Below, piece after piece: positions 1-9,950 of a stretch of DNA of 64,000 bases (positions are counted from its first letter, which is position 1; each line of letters opens with the position of its first letter). Origin of the DNA: Camelus bactrianus. Lineage: Eukaryota > Chordata > Mammalia > Artiodactyla > Camelidae. The translations under genes and the position numbers were made by a program. The notes beneath the pieces are model-generated. The model was not told the origin of the DNA. It saw only the letters and a list, made by a program, of their open reading frames with translations, and ran no database searches. The stretch is taken from positions 7,564,001 through 7,628,000 of the forward strand of contig NC_133569.1 of the NCBI RefSeq assembly GCF_048773025.1, written 5' to 3'.

Positions 1-489
1 TTTCACCTAGCTTGTTGGGAACACAAAGTTTCTCTTCAGTTGCCAACTCCAATCCATACATATATATGGCTAGTTACTAGCTCCAACTCGGTTTTATAGT
101 GAAAACTGCAGGAACTTCAAACCGGCACTAGGAAACAGACTGAGAATCCAGAGTAAAAGTTTCTCCTGCAACCCGTTCCCTTTGTGCTAGATGAACGAAC
201 GTCTCTCCACATGCTCAGTTCTGAGAGATAAGTGTGTGTGAAAGCCGTCCTTCATCTAGCTTGTTGGGAACACAAAGTTTCTCTTCAGTTGCAAACTCTA
301 CTCGATACATATATATGGGGAGGAACTAGCTCCAACTCGGTTTTGCAGTGAAAACTGCAGGAACTTCAAACCGGAACTAGGAAACAGACTGAGAAACCAG
401 AGTAAAAGTTTCTGTGGCAACCCGTTCCCTTTGTGCTTGATGAACGAACGTCTCTCCACATGCTCAGTTCTGAGAGATAAGTGTGTGTG
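1..489. repeat. Two lead-in monomers
   Basis: A partial copy (1-240) carries the c-type marker GGCTAGTTAC and GTTGCCAAC. A full copy (241-489) has CATCTAGC, GAGGAACTAG and GGAACTAGG, resembling the twelfth monomer of the following HOR-A unit. The thirteenth-type monomer (GCTAGCTTGCTGGG) is missing before 490, so the preceding unit joins HOR-A imperfectly. Confidence 0.8.
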
Positions 490-1053
490 AAAGCCGTCCT
501 TAACCTAGCTTGTTAGGAATACAAAGTTTCTCTTCAGTTGCAAACACCACTCCATACATATATATGCGGAGGTACTAGCCCCAACTCGGTTTTATAGTGA
601 AAACTACAGGAACTTCAAACCGGCACTAGGAAACAGACTGAGAAACCAGAGAAAAGTTTCTCCTGCAACCCGTTCCCTTTGTGATAGATGAACGAACGTC
701 TCTCCACATGCTCAGTTCTGAGAGATAAGTGTGTGTGAAAGCCGTCCTTCACATAGCTTGTTGGGAACACAAAGTTTCTCTTCAGTTGCAAACTCCACTC
801 CATATATATATATTGGGAGGTACTAGCTCCAACTCGGTTTTACAGTGAAAACTGCAGGAAATTCAAACCGGCACTAGGAAACAGACTGAGAAACCAGAGT
901 AAAAGGTTCTCCTGCAACCCGTTCCCTTTGTGCTAGATGAACGAACGTCTCTCCACATGCTCAGTTCTGAGAGATAAGTGTGTGTGAAAGCCGTCCTTCA
1001 CCTAGCTTGTTGGGAACACAAAGTTTCTCTTCAGTTGCAAACTCCACTCGATA

Positions 1054-1063
1054 CATATATATG
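1054..1063. other. AT palindrome CATATATATG in the monomer
   Basis: A perfect 10-bp self-complementary core at monomer positions 68-77. It is kept in most copies. It changes to CATATTTATG in type b, to CATATATATT in type i, and is lengthened by TA steps in a few copies (near 782-794, 4039-4050 and 61001-61009). Role unknown. Such AT-rich dyads can form non-B DNA and are common in satellites. Confidence 0.8.
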
Positions 1064-1085
1064 GGGAGGTACTAGCTCCAACTCG

Positions 1086-1103
1086 GTTTTACAGTGAAAA
1101 CTG
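1086..1103. other. Two overlapping inverted repeats
   Basis: GTTTT-ACAGTG-AAAAC (1086-1101) overlaps CAGT-GAAA-ACTG (1092-1103), giving two alternative small hairpins. Type d (TTTTGCAG) and types a and h (TTTTATAG) alter the first and weaken the second, so the structure is not strictly conserved. Function not shown by the sequence. Confidence 0.7.
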
Positions 1104-1106
1104 CAG
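1101..1106. other. PstI site, about once per monomer
   Basis: CTGCAG follows the dyad in most monomers. Types h (ACTACAGG) and g' (ACGGCAGG) lack it. A digest would therefore give a ~249-bp ladder with steps where h or g' units occur, a useful marker of HOR organisation. Confidence 0.85.
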
Positions 1107-1136
1107 GAACTTCAAACCGGCACTAGGAAACAGACT

Positions 1137-1160
1137 GAGAAACCAGAGTAAAAGTTTCTC
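1137..1160. other. 7-bp inverted repeat with 10-nt spacer
   Basis: GAGAAAC and GTTTCTC form a perfect 7-bp stem around CAGAGTAAAA. This is the strongest dyad in the monomer. Type a (AAAATTTCTCC), type b (TAATAGTTTTTCC) and type i (AAAGGTTCTCC) disturb the right arm, so intact and broken dyads alternate along the HORs. Possible cruciform; role is inference. Confidence 0.75.
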
Positions 1161-1208
1161 CTGCAACCCGTTCCATTTTTGCTAGATGAACGAACGACTC
1201 TCCACATG

Positions 1209-1220
1209 CTCAGTTCTGAG
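1209..1220. other. Short inverted repeat CTCAG-TT-CTGAG
   Basis: A 5-bp stem with a 2-nt loop at monomer positions 223-234. It is retained in most copies. Type a changes it to CTAAGTTCTGAG, losing one pair, and type i changes the flank to CTGATAG. Confidence 0.7.
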
Positions 1221-3726
1221 AGATAAATGTGTGTGTAAGCCGCCCTTCAACTAGCATGTTGGGAACACAAAGTTTTTCTTCAGTTGCAAACTCCACTAAA
1301 TACATATATATGGGGAGGTACTAGCTCCAACTCGGTTTTACAGTGAAAACGGCAGGAACTTCAAACCGGCACTAGGAAACAGACTGAGAAACCAGAGAAA
1401 AAGTTTCTCCTGCAACCCGTTCCATTTGTGCTAGATGAACGTACGTCCCTCCACATGCTCAGTTCTGAGAGATAAGTGTGTGTGAAAGCCGTCCTTCAAC
1501 TAGCTTGTTGGGAACACAAAGATTCTCTTCAGTTGCAAACTCCACTCGATACATATATATAGAGAGGTACTAGCTCCAACTCGGTTTTACAGTGAAAACT
1601 GCAGGAACTTCAAACCGGCACTAGGAAACAGACTGAGAAACCAGAGTAAAAGTTTCCCCTGCAACCCGTTCCCTTTGTGCTAGATGAACGAACGTCTCTC
1701 CAAATGCTCAGTTCTGTGAGATAAGTGTGTGTGAAAGCCGTCCTTCACCTAGCTTGTTGAGAACACAAAGTTTCTCTTAAGTTGCAAACTCCACTCGATA
1801 CGTATATATGGGGAGGTACTAGCTCCAACTCGGTTTTACAGTGAAAACTGCAGGAACTTCAAACCGACACTAGGAATCAGACTGAGAATCCAGAGTAAAA
1901 GTTTCTCCTGCAACCCGTTCCCTTTGTGCTAGATGAACGAACGTCTCTCCACATGCTCAGTTCTGAGAGATAAGTGTGTGTGAAAGCCGTCCTTCACCTA
2001 GCTTGTCGGGAACACAAAGTTTCTCTTCAGTTGCAAACTCCACTCGATACATATATATGGGGAGGTACTAGCTCCAACTCGGTTTTGCAGTGAAAACTGC
2101 AGGAACTTCAAACCGGCACTAGGAAACAGACTGAGAAACCAGAGTAAAAGTTTCTCCTGCAACTCGTTCCATTTGTGCTAGATGATCGAACGACTCTCCA
2201 CATGCTCAGTTCTGAGAGATAAGTGGGTGTGAAAGCCGTCCTTCACCTAGCTTGTTAGGAATACAAAGTTTCTCTTCAGTTGCAAACTCCACTCCATACA
2301 TATATATGGGGAGGTACTAGCTCCAACTCGGTTTTGCAGTGAAAACTGCAGGAACTTCAAACCGGCACTAGGAAACAGAAAGAGAAACCAGAGTAAAAGT
2401 TTCCCCTGCAACCCGTTCCCTTTGTGCTAGATGAACGAACGTCTCACCACAATCTAAGTTCTGAGAGATAATTGTGTGTGAAAGCCTCCCTTCAACTAGC
2501 ATGTTGGGAACACAAAGTTTCTCTTCATTTGCAAACTCCACTCCATACGTATTTAAGGGGAGGTACTAGCTCCAACTCGGTTTTACAGTGAAAACTGCAG
2601 GAACTTCAAACTGACACTAGGAAACAGACTGAGAAACCAGAGTAAAAGTTTTTCCTGCAACCCGTTCCGTTTGTGCTAGATGAACGAACGTCTCTCCACA
2701 TGCTCAGTTCTGAGAGATAAGTGTGTGTGAAAGCCGTCCTTCACCTAGCTTGTTGGGAACACAAAGTTTTTCTTCAGTTGCAAACTCCACTATATACATA
2801 TATATGGGGGAGGAACTAGCTCCAACTCGGTTTTACAGTGAAAAAGGCAGGAACTTCAAACCGGCACTAGGAAACAGACTGAGAAACCAGAGTAAAAGTT
2901 TCTCCTGCAACCCGTTCCCTTTGTGCTAGATGAACGAACGTCCCTCCACATGCTCAGTTCTGAGAGATAAGTGTGTGTGAAAGCCGTCCTTCACCTAGCT
3001 TGTTAGGAATACAAAGTTTCTCTTCAGTTGCAAACTCCACTCCATACATATATATGGGGAGGTACTAGCTCCAACTCGGTTTTACAGTGAAAACTGCAGG
3101 AACTTCAAACCGGCACTAGGAAACAGACTGAGAAACCAGAGTAAAAGATTCTCCTGCAACCCTTTCCATTTGTGCTAGATGAACGAACGTCTCTCCACAT
3201 GCTCAGTTCTGAGAGATAAGTGTGTGTGAATGCCGTCCTTCATCTAGCTTGTTGGGAACACAAAGTTTCTCTTCAGTTGCAAACTCCACCCCATACATAT
3301 ATATGGGGAGGAACTAGCTCCAACTCGGTTTTACAGTGAAAACTGCAGGAACTTCAAACCGGAACAAGGAAACAGACTGAGAAACCAGAGTAAAAGTTTC
3401 TCCTGCAACCCGTTCCCTTTGTGCTAGATGAACGAACGTCTCTCCACATGCTCAGTTCTGAGAGATAAGTGTGTGTGAAAGCCGTCCTTAAGCTAGCTTG
3501 CTGGGAACACAAAGTTTTTCTTCAGTTGCAAACTCCACTAAATACATATATATGGGGAGGTACTAGCTCCAACTCGGTTTTACAGTGAAAACTGCAGGAA
3601 CTTCAAACCGGCACTAGGAAACAGACCGAGAAACCAGAGTAAAAGTTTCTCCTGCAACCCGTTCCCTTTGTGCTAGATGAACGAACGTCTCTCAACATGC
3701 TCAGTTCTGAAAGAGAAGTGTCTGTG

Positions 3727-6700
3727 AAAGCCGTCCTTAACCTAGCTTGTTAGGAATACAAAGTTTCTCTTCAGTTGCAAACACCACTCCATACATATAT
3801 ATGCGGAGGTACTAGCCCCAACTCGGTTTTATAGTGAAAACTACAGGAACTTCAAACCGGCACTAGGAAACAGACTGAGAAACCAGAGAAAAGTTTCTCC
3901 TGCAACCCGTTCCCTTTGTGCTAGATGAACGAACGTCTCTCCACATGCTCAGTTCTGAGAGATAAGTGTGTGTGAAAGCCGTCCTTCACATAGCTTGTTG
4001 GGAACACAAAGTTTCTCTTCAGTTGCAAACTCCACTCCATATATATATATTGGGAGGTACTAGCTCAAACTCGGTTTTACAGTGAAAACTGCAGGAAATT
4101 CAAACCGGCACTAGGAAACAGACTGAGAAACCAGAGTAAAAGGTTCTCCTGCAACCCGTTCCCTTTGTGCTAGATGAACGAACGTCTCTCCACATGCTCA
4201 GTTCTGAGAGATAAGTGTGTGTGAAAGCCGTCCTTCACCTAGCTTGTTGGGAACACAAAGTTTCTCTTCAGTTGCAAACTCCACTCGATACATATATATG
4301 GGGAGGTACTAGCTCCAACTCGGTTTTACAGTGAAAACTGCAGGAACTTCAAACCGGCACTAGGAAACAGACTGAGAAACCAGAGTAAAAGTTTCTCCTG
4401 CAACCCGTTCCATTTTTGCTAGATGAACGAACGACTCTCCACATGCTCAGTTCTGAGAGATAAATGTGTGTGTAAGCCGCCCTTCAACTAGCATGTTGGG
4501 AACACAAAGTTTTTCTTCAGTTGCAAACTCCACTAAATACATATATATGGGGAGGTACTAGCTCCAACTCGGTTTTACAGTGAAAACGGCAGGAACTTCA
4601 AACCGGCACTAGGAAACAGACTGAGAAACCAGAGAAAAAGTTTCTCCTGCAACCCGTTCCCTTTGTGCTAGATGAACGTACGTCCCTCCACATGCTCAGT
4701 TCTGAGAGTTAAGTGTGTGTGAAAGCCGTCCTTCACCTAGCTTGTTGGGAACACAAAGATTCTCTTCAGTTGCAAACTCCACTCGATACATATATATAGA
4801 GAGGTACTAGCTCCAACTCGGTTTTACAGTGAAAACTGCAGGAACTTCAAACCGGCACTAGGAAACAGACTGAGAAACCAGAGTAAAAGTTTCCCCTGCA
4901 ACCCGTTCCCTTTGTGCTAGATGAACGAACGTCTCTCCAAATGCTCAGTTCTGTGAGATAAGTGTGTGTGAAAGCCGTCCTTCACCTAGCTTGTTGAGAA
5001 CACAAAGTGTCTCTTCAGTTGCAAACTCCACTCGATACGTATATATGGGGAGGTACTAGCTCCAACTCGGTTTTACAGTGAAAACTGCAGGAACTTCAAA
5101 CCGACACTAGGAATCAGACTGAGAATCCAGAGTAAAAGTTTCTCCTGCAACCCGTTCCCTTTGTGCTAGATGAACGAACGTCTCTCCACATGCTCAGTTC
5201 TGAGAGATAAGTGTGTGTGAAAGCCGTCCTTCACCTAGCTTGTCGGGAACACAAAGTTTCTCTTCAGTTGCAAACTCCACTCGATACATATATATGGGGA
5301 GGTACAAGCTCCAACTCGGTTTTACAGTGAAAACGGCAGGAACTTCAAACCGGCACTAGGAAACAGACTGAGAAACCAGAGAAAAAGTTTCTCCTGCAAC
5401 CCGTTCCATTTGTGCTAGATGAACGTACGTCCCTCCACATGCTCAGTTCTGAGAGATAAGTGTGTGTGAAAGCCGTCCTTCAACTAGCTTGTTGGGAACA
5501 CAAAGATTCTCTTCAGTTGCAAACTCCACTCGATACATATATATAGAGAGGTACTAGCTCCAACTCGGTTTTACAGTGAAAACTGCAGGAACTTCAAACC
5601 GGCACTAGGAAACAGACTGAGAAACCAGAGTAAAAGTTTCCCCTGCAACCCGTTCCCTTTGTGCTAGATGAACGAACGTCTCTCCAAATGCTCAGTTCTG
5701 TGAGATAAGTGTGTGTGAAAGCCGTCCTTCACCTAGCTTGTTGAGAACACAAAGTTTCTCTTAAGTTGCAAACTCCACTCGATACGTATATATGGGGAGG
5801 TACTAGCTCCAACTCGGTTTTACAGTGAAAACTGCAGGAACTTCAAACCGACACTAGGAATCAGACTGAGAATCCAGAGTAAAAGTTTCTCCTGCAACCC
5901 GTTCCCTTTGTGCTAGATGAACGAACGTCTCTCCACATGCTCAGTTCTGAGAGATAAGTGTGTGTGAAAGCCGTCCTTCACCTAGCTTGTCGGGAACACA
6001 AAGTTTCTCTTCAGTTGCAAACTCCACTCGATACATATATATGGGGAGGTACTAGCTCCAACTCGGTTTTGCAGTGAAAAAGGCAGGAACTTCAAACCGG
6101 CACTAGGAAACAGACTGAGAAACCAGAGTAAAAGTTTCTCCTGCAACTCGTTCCATTTGTGCTAGATGATCGAACGACTCTCCACATGCTCAGTTCTGAG
6201 AGATAAGTGGGTGTGAAAGCCGTCCTTCACCTAGCTTGTTAGGAATACAAAGTTTCTCTTCAGTTGCAAACTCCACTCCATACATATATATGGGGAGGTA
6301 CTAGCTCCAACTCGGTTTTGCAGTGAAAACTGCAGGAACTTCAAACCGGCACTAGGAAACAGAAAGAGAAACCAGAGTAAAAGTTTCCCCTGCAACCCGT
6401 TCCCTTTGTGCTAGATGAACGAACGTCTCACCACAATCTAAGTTCTGAGAGATAATTGTGTGTGAAAGCCTCCCTTCAACTAGCATGTTGGGAACACAAA
6501 GTTTCTCTTCATTTGCAAACTCCACTCCATACGTATTTAAGGGGAGGTACTAGCTCCAACTCGGTTTTACAGTGAAAACTGCAGGAACTTCAAACTGACA
6601 CTAGGAAACAGACTGAGAAACCAGAGTAAAAGTTTTTCCTGCAACCCGTTCCGTTTGTGCTAGATGAACGAACGTCTCTCCACATGCTCAGTTCTGAGAG

Positions 6701-7710
6701 ATAAGTGTGTGTGAAAGCCGTCCTTCACCTAGCTTGTTGGGAACACAAAGTTTTTCTTCAGTTGCAAACTCCACTATATACATATATATGGGGGAGGAAC
6801 TAGCTCCAACTCGGTTTTACAGTGAAAAAGGCAGGAACTTCAAACCGGCACTAGGAAACAGACTGAGAAACCAGAGTAAAAGTTTCTCCTGCAACCCGTT
6901 CCCTTTGTGCTAGATGAACGAACGTCCCTCCACATGCTCAGTTCTGAGAGATAAGTGTGTGTGAAAGCCGTCCTTCACCTAGCTTGTTAGGAATACAAAG
7001 TTTCTCTTCAGTTGCAAACTCCACTCCATACATATATATGGGGAGGTACTAGCTCCAACTCGGTTTTACAGTGAAAACTGCAGGAACTTCAAACCGGCAC
7101 TAGGAAACAGACTGAGAAACCAGAGTAAAAGATTCTCCTGCAACCCTTTCCATTTGTGCTAGATGAACGAACGTCTCTCCACATGCTCAGTTCTGAGAGA
7201 TAAGTGTGTGTGAATGCCGTCCTTCATCTAGCTTGTTGGGAACACAAAGTTTCTCTTCAGTTGCAAACTCCACCCCATACATATATATGGGGAGGAACTA
7301 GCTCCAACTCGGTTTTACAGTGAAAACTGCAGGAACTTCAAACCGGAACAAGGAAACAGACTGAGAAACCAGAGTAAAAGTTTCTCCTGCAACCCGTTCC
7401 CTTTGTGCTAGATGAACGAACGTCTCTCCACATGCTCAGTTCTGAGAGATAAGTGTGTGTGAAAGCCGTCCTTAAGCTAGCTTGCTGGGAACACAAAGTT
7501 TTTCTTCAGTTGCAAACTCCACTAAATACATATATATGGGGAGGTACTAGCTCCAACTCGGTTTTACAGTGAAAACTGCAGGAACTTCAAACCGGCACTA
7601 GGAAACAGACCGAGAAACCAGAGTAAAAGTTTCTCCTGCAACCCGTTCCCTTTGTGCTAGATGAACGAACGTCTCTCAACATGCTCAGTTCTGAAAGAGA
7701 AGTGTCTGTG
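3727..7710. repeat. HOR-A unit 2: 16 monomers, enlarged by 3
   Basis: Monomers m1-m6 sit 3237 bp from unit 1. Then a chimeric monomer (5220-5468) is followed by a second m5-m6 and by m7-m13 at a 3984-bp offset (16 x 249). The second m5-m6 pair carries unit-1-specific bases (CAACTAGC in m5, CTTAAG in m6), while the first pair has CACCTAGC and AAGTGTCTCTTCAG. The extra block thus came from a unit-1-like copy, not from local duplication of unit 2. Confidence 0.9.
5220..5468. repeat. Chimeric monomer m7/m4 at an exchange junction
   Basis: It begins like m7 (TGTCGGG, CGATACAT) and ends like m4 (TTTTACAG, ACGGCAGG, AGAGAAAAAG, GTACGTCCC). The switch lies between 5284 and 5323, where the two types are the same. 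It keeps normal length and phase, as expected for unequal homologous exchange. Confidence 0.85.
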
Positions 7711-9950
7711 AAAGCCGTCCTTAACCTAGCTTGTTAGGAATACAAAGTTTCTCTTCAGTTGCAAACACCACTCCATACATATATATGCGGAGGTACTAGC
7801 CCCAACTCGGTTTTATAGTGAAAACTACAGGAACTTCAAACCGGCACTAGGAAACAGACTGAGAAACCAGAGAAAAGTTTCTCCTGCAACCCGTTCCCTT
7901 TGTGCTAGATGAACGAACGTCTCTCCACATGCTCAGTTCTGAGAGATAAGTGTGTGTGAAAGCCGTCCTTCACATAGCTTGTTGGGAACACAAAGTTTCT
8001 CTTCAGTTGCAAACTCCACTCCATATATATATATTGGGAGGTACTAGCTCAAACTCGGTTTTACAGTGAAAACTGCAGGAAATTCAAACCGGCACTAGGA
8101 AACAGACTGAGAAACCAGAGTAAAAGGTTCTCCTGCAACCCGTTCCCTTTGTGCTAGATGAACGAACGTCTCTCCACATGCTCAGTTCTGAGAGATAAGT
8201 GTGTGTGAAAGCCGTCCTTCACCTAGCTTGTTGGGAACACAAAGTTTCTCTTCAGTTGCAAACTCCACTCGATACATATATATGGGGAGGTACTAGCTCC
8301 AACTCGGTTTTACAGTGAAAACTGCAGGAACTTCAAACCGGCACTAGGAAACAGACTGAGAAACCAGAGTAAAAGTTTCTCCTGCAACCCGTTCCATTTT
8401 TGCTAGATGAACGAACGACTCTCCACATGCTCAGTTCTGAGAGATAAATGTGTGTGTAAGCCGCCCTTCAACTAGCATGTTGGGAACACAAAGTTTTTCT
8501 TCAGTTGCAAACTCCACTAAATACATATATATGGGGAGGTACTAGCTCCAACTCGGTTTTACAGTGAAAACGGCAGGAACTTCAAACCGGCACTAGGAAA
8601 CAGACTGAGAAACCAGAGAAAAAGTTTCTCCTGCAACCCGTTCCCTTTGTGCTAGATGAACGTACGTCCCTCCACATGCTCAGTTCTGAGAGATAAGTGT
8701 GTGTGAAAGCCGTCCTTCACCTAGCTTGTTGGGAACACAAAGATTCTCTTCAGTTGCAAACTCCACTCGATACATATATATAGAGAGGTACTAGCTCCAA
8801 CTCGGTTTTACAGTGAAAACTGCAGGAACTTCAAACCGGCACTAGGAAACAGACTGAGAAACCAGAGTAAAAGTTTCCCCTGCAACCCGTTCCCTTTGTG
8901 CTTGATGAACGAACGTCTCTCCAAATGCTCAGTTCTGTGAGATAAGTGTGTGTGAAAGCCGTCCTTCACCTAGCTTGTTGAGAACACAAAGTTTCTCTTC
9001 AGTTGCAAACTCCACTCGATACGTATATATGGGGAGGTACTAGCTCCAACTCGGTTTTACAGTGAAAACTGCAGGAACTTCAAACCGACACTAGGAATCA
9101 GACTGAGAATCCAGAGTAAAAGTTTCTCCTGCAACCCGTTCCCTTTGTGCTAGATGAACGAACGTCTCTCCACATGCTCAGTTCTGAGAGATAAGTGTGT
9201 GTGAAAGCCGTCCTTCACCTAGCTTGTCGGGAACACAAAGTTTCTCTTCAGTTGCAAACTCCAATCGATACATATATATGGGGAGGTACTAGCTCCAACT
9301 CGGTTTTGCAGTGAAAACTGCAGGAACTTCAAACCGGCACTAGGAAACAGACTGAGAAACCAGAGTAAAAGTTTCTCCTGCAACTCGTTCCATTTGAGCT
9401 AGATGATCGAACGACTCTCCACATGCTCAGTTCTGAGAGATAAGTGGGTGTGAAAGCCGTCCTTCACCTAGCTTGTTAGGAATACAAAGTTTCTCTTCAG
9501 TTGCAAACTCCACTCCATACATATATATGGGGAGGTACTAGCTCCAACACGGTTTTGCAGTGAAAACTGCAGGAACTTCAAACCGGCACTAGGAAACAGA
9601 CTGAGAAACCAGAGTAAAAGGTTCTCCTTCAACCCTTTCCATTTGTGCTAGATGAACGAACGTCTCTCCACATGCTCAGTTCTGAGAGATAAGTGTGTGT
9701 GAATGCCGTCCTTCATCTAGCTTGTTGGGAACACAAAGTTTCTCTTCAGTTGCAAACTCCACTCCATACATATATATGGGGAGGAACTAGCTCCAACTCG
9801 GTTTTACAGTGAAAACTGCAGGAACTTCAAACCGGAACAAGGAAACAGACTGAGAAACCAGAGTAAAAGTTTCTCCTGCAACCCGTTCCCTTTGTGCTAG
9901 ATGAACGAACGTCTCTCCACATGCTCAGTTCTGAGAGATAATTGTGTGTG
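7711..9950. repeat. HOR-A unit 3: 9 monomers, shortened by deletion
   Basis: m1-m7 occur at 7711, 7959, 8208, 8457, 8706, 8955 and 9204. A fused m8/m11 monomer follows (9453-9701: TTAGG head and TTTTGCAG, then CCTTTCCATTTG tail), then m12 (9702, TGAATGCC). m9 and m10 are gone with parts of m8 and m11, a net loss of three monomers with the switch between 9559 and 9601. m13 is replaced at 9951 by an unrelated type. Confidence 0.87.

Larger units (their letters stand above)
987..1235 (+). repeat. Reference satellite monomer (249 bp)
   Basis: I use this copy as the phase reference because it carries mostly majority bases. Landmarks by monomer position: AAAGCCGTCC 1-10, GTTGGGAACACAAAG 23-37, TTTCTCTTCAGTTGC 38-52, AT-rich core CATATATATG 68-77, GAGGTACTAGCTCC 80-93, GTTTTACAGTGAAAAC 100-115, PstI site CTGCAG 115-120, AAACCGGCACTAGG 128-141, GAGAAACCAGAG 151-162, GTTTCTCCTGCAACCCG 168-184, GATGAACGAACG 199-210, CTCAGTTCTGAG 223-234, and a short GT run 241-249. 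Base count by hand: 53 G, 60 C, 45.4% GC, seven CpG. Since 249 is 3x83, the reading phase repeats from copy to copy. Confidence 0.93.
490..3726. repeat. HOR-A unit 1: 13 monomers, 3237 bp
   Basis: Monomer starts: 490, 738, 987, 1236, 1485, 1734, 1983, 2232, 2481, 2730, 2980, 3229, 3478. In order: h-like GCGGAGG; TATATTGGG; CGATAC; m4 (CAACTAGCATG, ACGGCAGG, GTACGTCCC); m5 (GATTCTC, AGAGAGG, CAAATGCTC); m6 (TTGAGAAC, CGTATATATGG, GGAATCAG); m7 (TGTCGGG plus d-type tail GATGATCG); m8 (TTAGG, AGAAAGAG, TCTCACCAC); m9 (b-like, TATTTAAGG); m10 (extra G, AAGGCAGG); m11 (TTAGG, CCTTTCC); m12 (TGAATGCC, CATCTAGC); m13 (AAGCTAGCTTGCTGGG). The whole order returns 3237 bp later, which defines the unit. 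Confidence 0.9.

Noticed and set aside
241-250. GT-rich run GTGTGTGTG as a microsatellite
   Set aside because: Only four to five GT steps per monomer with stable length; part of the monomer, not an expanded microsatellite.
1048-1064. TATA-like box in CGATACATATATATGG as a promoter
   Set aside because: Present in nearly every monomer with no gene downstream. Satellite transcription is possible but the sequence alone does not support a promoter call.
987-1235. CENP-B box
   Set aside because: The closest strings (reverse of CCCGTTCCC and of GAACGAACG) do not meet the spacing and fixed bases of the core pattern.
2723-2929. 68-codon plus-strand open frame, identical at 6707
   Set aside because: The two identical copies are just monomer m10 in HOR-A units 1 and 2, 3984 bp apart. 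The same monomer in other blocks does not keep the frame.
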